The notes below the pieces were generated by a model. That model worked only from the letters and a program-made list of their open reading frames with translations, searched no databases and had not been told where the DNA came from. The translations under genes and the position numbers were made by a program. Shown piece by piece: positions 60,600-64,000 of a stretch of DNA of 64,000 bases (position 1 is the first letter of the stretch; each line of letters begins with the position of its first letter). Source of the stretch: Pseudomonadota bacterium (lineage in GTDB: Bacteria > Pseudomonadota > Gammaproteobacteria > Xanthomonadales > Rhodanobacteraceae). The stretch covers positions 19,255 through 83,254 of the forward strand of contig JAEYZH010000082.1 in NCBI GenBank assembly GCA_023430685.1, written 5' to 3'.

Positions 60600-63155
60600 A
60601 TGCGCGACCGCCGCCTGCACCGCACGCTCCGCCCGCTTCCGCTCGCGCTCGCCATCGGGGCCGCGATGCCGGCCTGCGCCGACAGTGGCGTCGGCGTGGA
60701 CACCTGGCGCGCAAACCGCCTGCATCCCGATGCGGGCGTCTCGATCAGCGCCCCGGATACGCGCGGCACGAGCTGGCTCGCGCCGGGTCAGCGCCGCACG
60801 CCGACCGGCAATCTCTACCAGTGTCCGCTCGAACCCGGGCCGTCGCGCGAACGCGGCGAGTGGATCGGCCATGGCGTGCTCGAAGTCGGCGCGATCGCCA
60901 CGAGCGGGGATGACCACAACGCGCAGTGGAACCGCTACGTAGACTGGGACAGCGGGCTGATCCTCGGCCTGCTCGACTACACGCTCGAGCGACCCGACGA
61001 CGGCAGCTACGCGAATGTCCGCGCGAGCCGCATCAGCGACGACGACGAGTACTACCAGGCGGTGTTCGGCCGCGCCGGCAGCTTCAAGGTGCAGGCGTTC
61101 CTGCGCGACGTGCCGAACGTGCTCAGCCACGACGCGAAGTCGATCTGGAACGGCGTCGGCGGCAACGAACTCACGCTGGTCGCGCCGCTGGTGCCGGCCG
61201 GCAGCACGCCGGCCGAGGTCGAGGCCGCGCACGCGGCCGCACCGGCGCGCACGCTGTCGGTCACGCGCGAGAAGCAGGGCATCGGCTTCAGCCTGTACCT
61301 GACGCCGCGCTGGACGCTCTACGCGAACGCGACCAACGAAGACCGCAAGGGCGCGCGACCGTTCGGCGGCACGTTCTTCTTCAACTTCCCGTTCCCTGGC
61401 AACGGCGGCATCTTCGAGACGCTGCGGCCGATCGATGATTCGACCGTCAACCTCAACGGCGGCCTGCGCTTCGCCGGCCCGATCTGGCGCATGGACCTCG
61501 GCTACGTCGGCTCGTTCTACCGCGACGCCTACACGCGTTTCACCTACGAGACGCCGTACGCGCTCTACCCGGTCGTGCCGGGGGCGGTGTCGGCGCCGCT
61601 GACGACCGGCCAGTTCGCGACCGAGCCCGACAACGACTACCACAACGTCAAGGCGACCTTCACGCGCAAGCTGCCGCTCAACGGCGAACTGTCGCTGACC
61701 GCATCGGGCGGACGCATGCGCCAGGACGACGACCTGATCGCGCCGATCGCGTGCCAGGGCGTGTTCGGCATCGGCCTCGACGGCAGCCTCGCGCTCGGCC
61801 CGCAGAATCCGTTCCTGTTCGACTGCGCCGACTGGAACACGCCCGCTGCGCTCGCGCGCCGTTCCGCCGACATGCAGATCGACACGACCTTGTTCGACGG
61901 ACGCATCGTGCTGCAGCCCTCGGGCGATCTCACCGTGCGCGGCAGCCTGCGCTGGAACCGCGAGGACTATCGCGATACGTACCTGGCGTTCAATCCGCGC
62001 ACCGGCCAGTACGGCTACGTCAGCGAGAACGGCGCCCAGGGCAGCGTGGTCCCCGGCGAGATCGGGTTCTGGGATCCGTTCGGCAACGCGTCCAACGTGA
62101 CGCGCGTGCGCAGCCTCGCACTCGACCTCGAGACCACCGAGGCCACGCTCGCGGCGGACTGGAAGCTCGGCGCACACGACACGCTCGGCGCGACCTACAC
62201 GTTCAACCGCTTCGAGCCGACCCACCGCGAGCGCCGCGAAGTCGACGCGCACAGCCTCAAGCTGACCTGGGTCAACCGCGCACTCGACTGGCTCACGTTC
62301 CGCGCGAACTACACCTTCCTGACCCAGGACGGCGACCGCTACAACCACGATCCGTACGAGCACACGTTCTCGATGTCGCTGCCCGGATTCATCGCGCCGC
62401 CGGGCGGCGTGCTCGCACACACGGTCGATGCGCTGCGCAAGTACGACGTGTCCAGCCGCGACCAGAACAAGGTCGACCTGATGGCGACGGTCGCGCCGCG
62501 CGCCGACATGACGCTGAGCGCCTCGCTGCGCGGCGAGTGGAACGAATACGACGCAGTGCTCGGGCGACAGGGCTACGACACGCTCGGCCTCACGCTGCAA
62601 TGGGAATGGCAGCCGTCGCCGCGCACGAGCGCGAGCGTCTACTACGGATACGACCGCTCGAGCCTCGACATCGCGAACATCAACGACCTCGAGAACGGCG
62701 ACGATCCGACGCTCGGCGGCGCGACGTATCCGCTCGAAGCGCGCTGGTGGGTCGACGATGAACAGCGCAACCACAACGCCGGCGCGACGTTGCGGCACGC
62801 GTTCGGCAGGGTGCGCTTGGATGCCGGCTGGAACAGCCTCTATTCGCGCGGGATCACGAGCTACCGCTTCGCCTCGCCGGTCGCGCTCGCGTACTTCTCC
62901 GACGGCGCGCTCGGCGTCGACCGCTTCCCGCCGATGAGCTGGCGGGTCAACTCGTTCGACATCGGGATCACGTTCCCGCTGCACGAGCGCGCATCGCTGC
63001 GGCTGTTCGACTACTACGAACGCGCGAGCATCCGCGACTGGCACTACGACGGCTTCGACCGCGTGCGCGTGATCGACCATCGCGTCTACGCCGACGGCGG
63101 CCCCGAAAGCTACGACGCGAACATGGTCGGCCTGCTGCTGCGGGTCACGTTGTGA
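60600..63155 (+). CDS. MtrB/PioB-family outer-membrane beta-barrel
   Basis: 851 residues. Start 60600 has GGGGAGG 5 nt upstream and a signal peptide (PLALAIGAAMPACA). Long alternating strand pattern with Tyr/Trp girdles and ending in LLLRVTL, the C-terminal strand of an outer-membrane barrel. Directly follows the decaheme gene (16 nt gap), as mtrB follows mtrA and pioB follows pioA. Forms the sheath holding the cytochrome in the outer membrane. No MtrC/OmcA-type surface cytochrome is encoded next to it, which resembles MtoAB/PioAB systems more than Shewanella MtrCAB. Confidence 0.88.
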   Translation: MRDRRLHRTLRPLPLALAIGAAMPACADSGVGVDTWRANRLHPDAGVSISAPDTRGTSWLAPGQRRTPTGNLYQCPLEPGPSRERGEWIGHGVLEVGAIATSGDDHNAQWNRYVDWDSGLILGLLDYTLERPDDGSYANVRASRISDDDEYYQAVFGRAGSFKVQAFLRDVPNVLSHDAKSIWNGVGGNELTLVAPLVPAGSTPAEVEAAHAAAPARTLSVTREKQGIGFSLYLTPRWTLYANATNEDRKGARPFGGTFFFNFPFPGNGGIFETLRPIDDSTVNLNGGLRFAGPIWRMDLGYVGSFYRDAYTRFTYETPYALYPVVPGAVSAPLTTGQFATEPDNDYHNVKATFTRKLPLNGELSLTASGGRMRQDDDLIAPIACQGVFGIGLDGSLALGPQNPFLFDCADWNTPAALARRSADMQIDTTLFDGRIVLQPSGDLTVRGSLRWNREDYRDTYLAFNPRTGQYGYVSENGAQGSVVPGEIGFWDPFGNASNVTRVRSLALDLETTEATLAADWKLGAHDTLGATYTFNRFEPTHRERREVDAHSLKLTWVNRALDWLTFRANYTFLTQDGDRYNHDPYEHTFSMSLPGFIAPPGGVLAHTVDALRKYDVSSRDQNKVDLMATVAPRADMTLSASLRGEWNEYDAVLGRQGYDTLGLTLQWEWQPSPRTSASVYYGYDRSSLDIANINDLENGDDPTLGGATYPLEARWWVDDEQRNHNAGATLRHAFGRVRLDAGWNSLYSRGITSYRFASPVALAYFSDGALGVDRFPPMSWRVNSFDIGITFPLHERASLRLFDYYERASIRDWHYDGFDRVRVIDHRVYADGGPESYDANMVGLLLRVTL

Positions 63156-63165
63156 GGACGACGCG

Positions 63166-63852
63166 ATGAACCTGCGCAGCCCCTGCCTCGCCCGGATCGC
63201 AGCCTTGCTGCTCGCGATGCCCGCGGTCGCGTTCGCACTGCCCCCCGCTTTCATCGACCTGCGCGACACCAGCCCGGTGCACGGTAATGCGGAGGCGGTG
63301 CGCGACCGCCTCGAAGCCTGCAGCGCCTGCCACGGCAAGGATGGCGTGTCGCCGGTGCCGATCTTCCCGAGCATCGGCGGGATGCCGGTCGAGTACATGT
63401 ACTGGCAGCTCGTCGAGTTCCAGCGCAAAGCGGACCCCGAATCGCCGATGACCGCGCTGGTCATGACCCTCGGCGACCAGGACCTGCGCGACTATGCGGC
63501 GTGGTACGCATCGCAGCCACCGATCGAGCCCGTCGCGGGCGAGGGCGCCGACGACGCACGCGCTGCACGGATCTTCCGCGAGGGCGACGCCGCCGCGGGC
63601 ATACCGCCCTGTGCCGGCTGCCACGGCGTCGACGCCAGAGGCCATCCGCTGGCGGACGCCGACCCGCGCTACCGCCTGTATCCGCCGCTGCGCGGCCAGC
63701 ATGCGGCGTACGTCGCGCAAAGGCTGAAGGACTACCGCGACGACGAGAACCTGATCACCAGCAACGACCGCATCATGCACGGCGTCGCGCAGCGCCTCAG
63801 CGACGACGACGCGCAGGCGCTTGCGGCGTGGTTGCAGAGGCCGATGCGTTGA
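63166..63852 (+). CDS. diheme cytochrome c (c4-like)
   Basis: 228 residues. Signal peptide to about residue 24 (LLLAMPAVAFA). Two class I cytochrome c domains, each with one site: CSACHGKDG (about 52) and CAGCHGVDA (about 148), with distal Met candidates in SPMTALVMTL and SNDRIMHGVAQ. Third gene of the conduit operon (10 nt gap), probably the periplasmic shuttle between the decaheme protein and inner-membrane respiration. Confidence 0.9.
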   Translation: MNLRSPCLARIAALLLAMPAVAFALPPAFIDLRDTSPVHGNAEAVRDRLEACSACHGKDGVSPVPIFPSIGGMPVEYMYWQLVEFQRKADPESPMTALVMTLGDQDLRDYAAWYASQPPIEPVAGEGADDARAARIFREGDAAAGIPPCAGCHGVDARGHPLADADPRYRLYPPLRGQHAAYVAQRLKDYRDDENLITSNDRIMHGVAQRLSDDDAQALAAWLQRPMR

Positions 63853-63869
63853 GCATCCGGGACATTCCT

Positions 63870-64000
63870 TCGCACCGTTCGCGCTGAGCGCAGCGGCGCC
63901 ACATTCACCGTTCGCGCTGAGCGCAGCGGCCGCAGGCCGCGGAGTCGAAGCGCATGCGCGTCCGAAGCGCGACGCGACCTGGCCCTTCGACTCCGGCCTT
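63870..64000. repeat. GAGCGCAGCGGCCGCAGG repeat at the right edge
   Basis: Two copies of ACCGTTCGCGCTGAGCGCAG, one continuing to GGCCGCAGGCCGCGGAGTCG, then CCCTTCGACTCCGGCCTT at the edge. Same family as at 24.3, 36.7 and 53.4 kb. No gene seen after 63852. Confidence 0.75.

Noticed and set aside
60522..63464. Minus-strand open frame of about 980 codons
   Set aside because: Antisense to the MtrB-like and cytochrome genes, whose motifs, signal peptides and ribosome sites are clear.

Overview
The window is about 64 kb of very GC-rich DNA (AT-richer around 17.0-18.1 kb) with dense, often overlapping genes. It reads as a gammaproteobacterium of the Lysobacterales (Xanthomonadales), perhaps near Rhodanobacteraceae. 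This placement is inference: it rests on the style of the intergenic palindromic repeats (GTAGGAGCCCACC, GGGGTCAGAGT and GAGCGCAGCGGCCGCAGG families), secreted proteins ending in F-x-x-G-F-(E/D), a fused isobutyryl-CoA mutase, and the gene set; no rRNA or other phylogenetic marker is present. No tRNA, rRNA or CRISPR array was seen.

Layout. 0-9.2 kb: an edge-truncated DUF429 nuclease, secreted beta-propeller-like proteins, a lipoprotein with a palindromic promoter, and a PAS-rich hybrid sensor kinase. 9.3-20.4 kb is a plastic, defence-like region. It holds a PLD-helicase-DUF3427 protein bounded by short direct repeats, a hipBA toxin-antitoxin operon with a 44-bp palindromic operator, a REP-associated transposase (RAYT) with its repeats and a second decayed RAYT end, and a Hachiman-type hamA whose hamB partner is cut off after about 57 codons. 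It also holds a duplicated lipoprotein with its promoter, a duplicated fragment of the icmF 3' end, and a nucleotidyltransferase gene pair. 20.4-39.8 kb is mainly branched-chain amino-acid and acyl-CoA catabolism (icmF, leucine dehydrogenase, isovaleryl-CoA dehydrogenase, thiolase, methylcrotonyl-CoA carboxylase beta), mixed with a TetR regulator, an HD-GYP response regulator, a large propeller sensor kinase and a bactofilin pair. 40-50.5 kb has an oxidoreductase/hydrolase operon (dadA-like, CocE-like, glutathione reductase), an NlpC/P60 lipoprotein, slyD, a methyltransferase and kynurenine 3-monooxygenase. 50.5-53.3 kb is ccmABCDE, overlapping end to end but without ccmF, ccmG or ccmH. 53.6-64 kb has an RCC1-repeat protein, an RND efflux pair, and an MtrAB/PioAB-like decaheme cytochrome, porin and diheme cytochrome cluster.

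How the genes fit together. The ccm genes export and chaperone haem for c-type cytochromes, and the right end encodes a conduit that would need at least twelve covalent haems (ten in the decaheme protein, two in the small cytochrome), so the two clusters are functionally linked. The acyl-CoA genes cover leucine deamination, isovaleryl-CoA oxidation, methylcrotonyl-CoA carboxylation, thiolysis and isobutyryl/butyryl-CoA interconversion. Repeats have shaped the region strongly. A 90-nt RAYT-type palindrome with perfect 27-nt arms sits in frame inside icmF, another repeat family contributes two more icmF linkers, and the decay of hamB coincides with a repeat/RAYT junction.

The observations I rate highest are: a shared C-terminal tail on four otherwise unrelated secreted proteins, which may be an undescribed sorting or processing signal; the interrupted Hachiman locus; in-frame repeats building linkers of a metabolic enzyme; the porin-cytochrome conduit; and the duplicated lipoprotein with a conserved 20-bp palindrome in its promoter.
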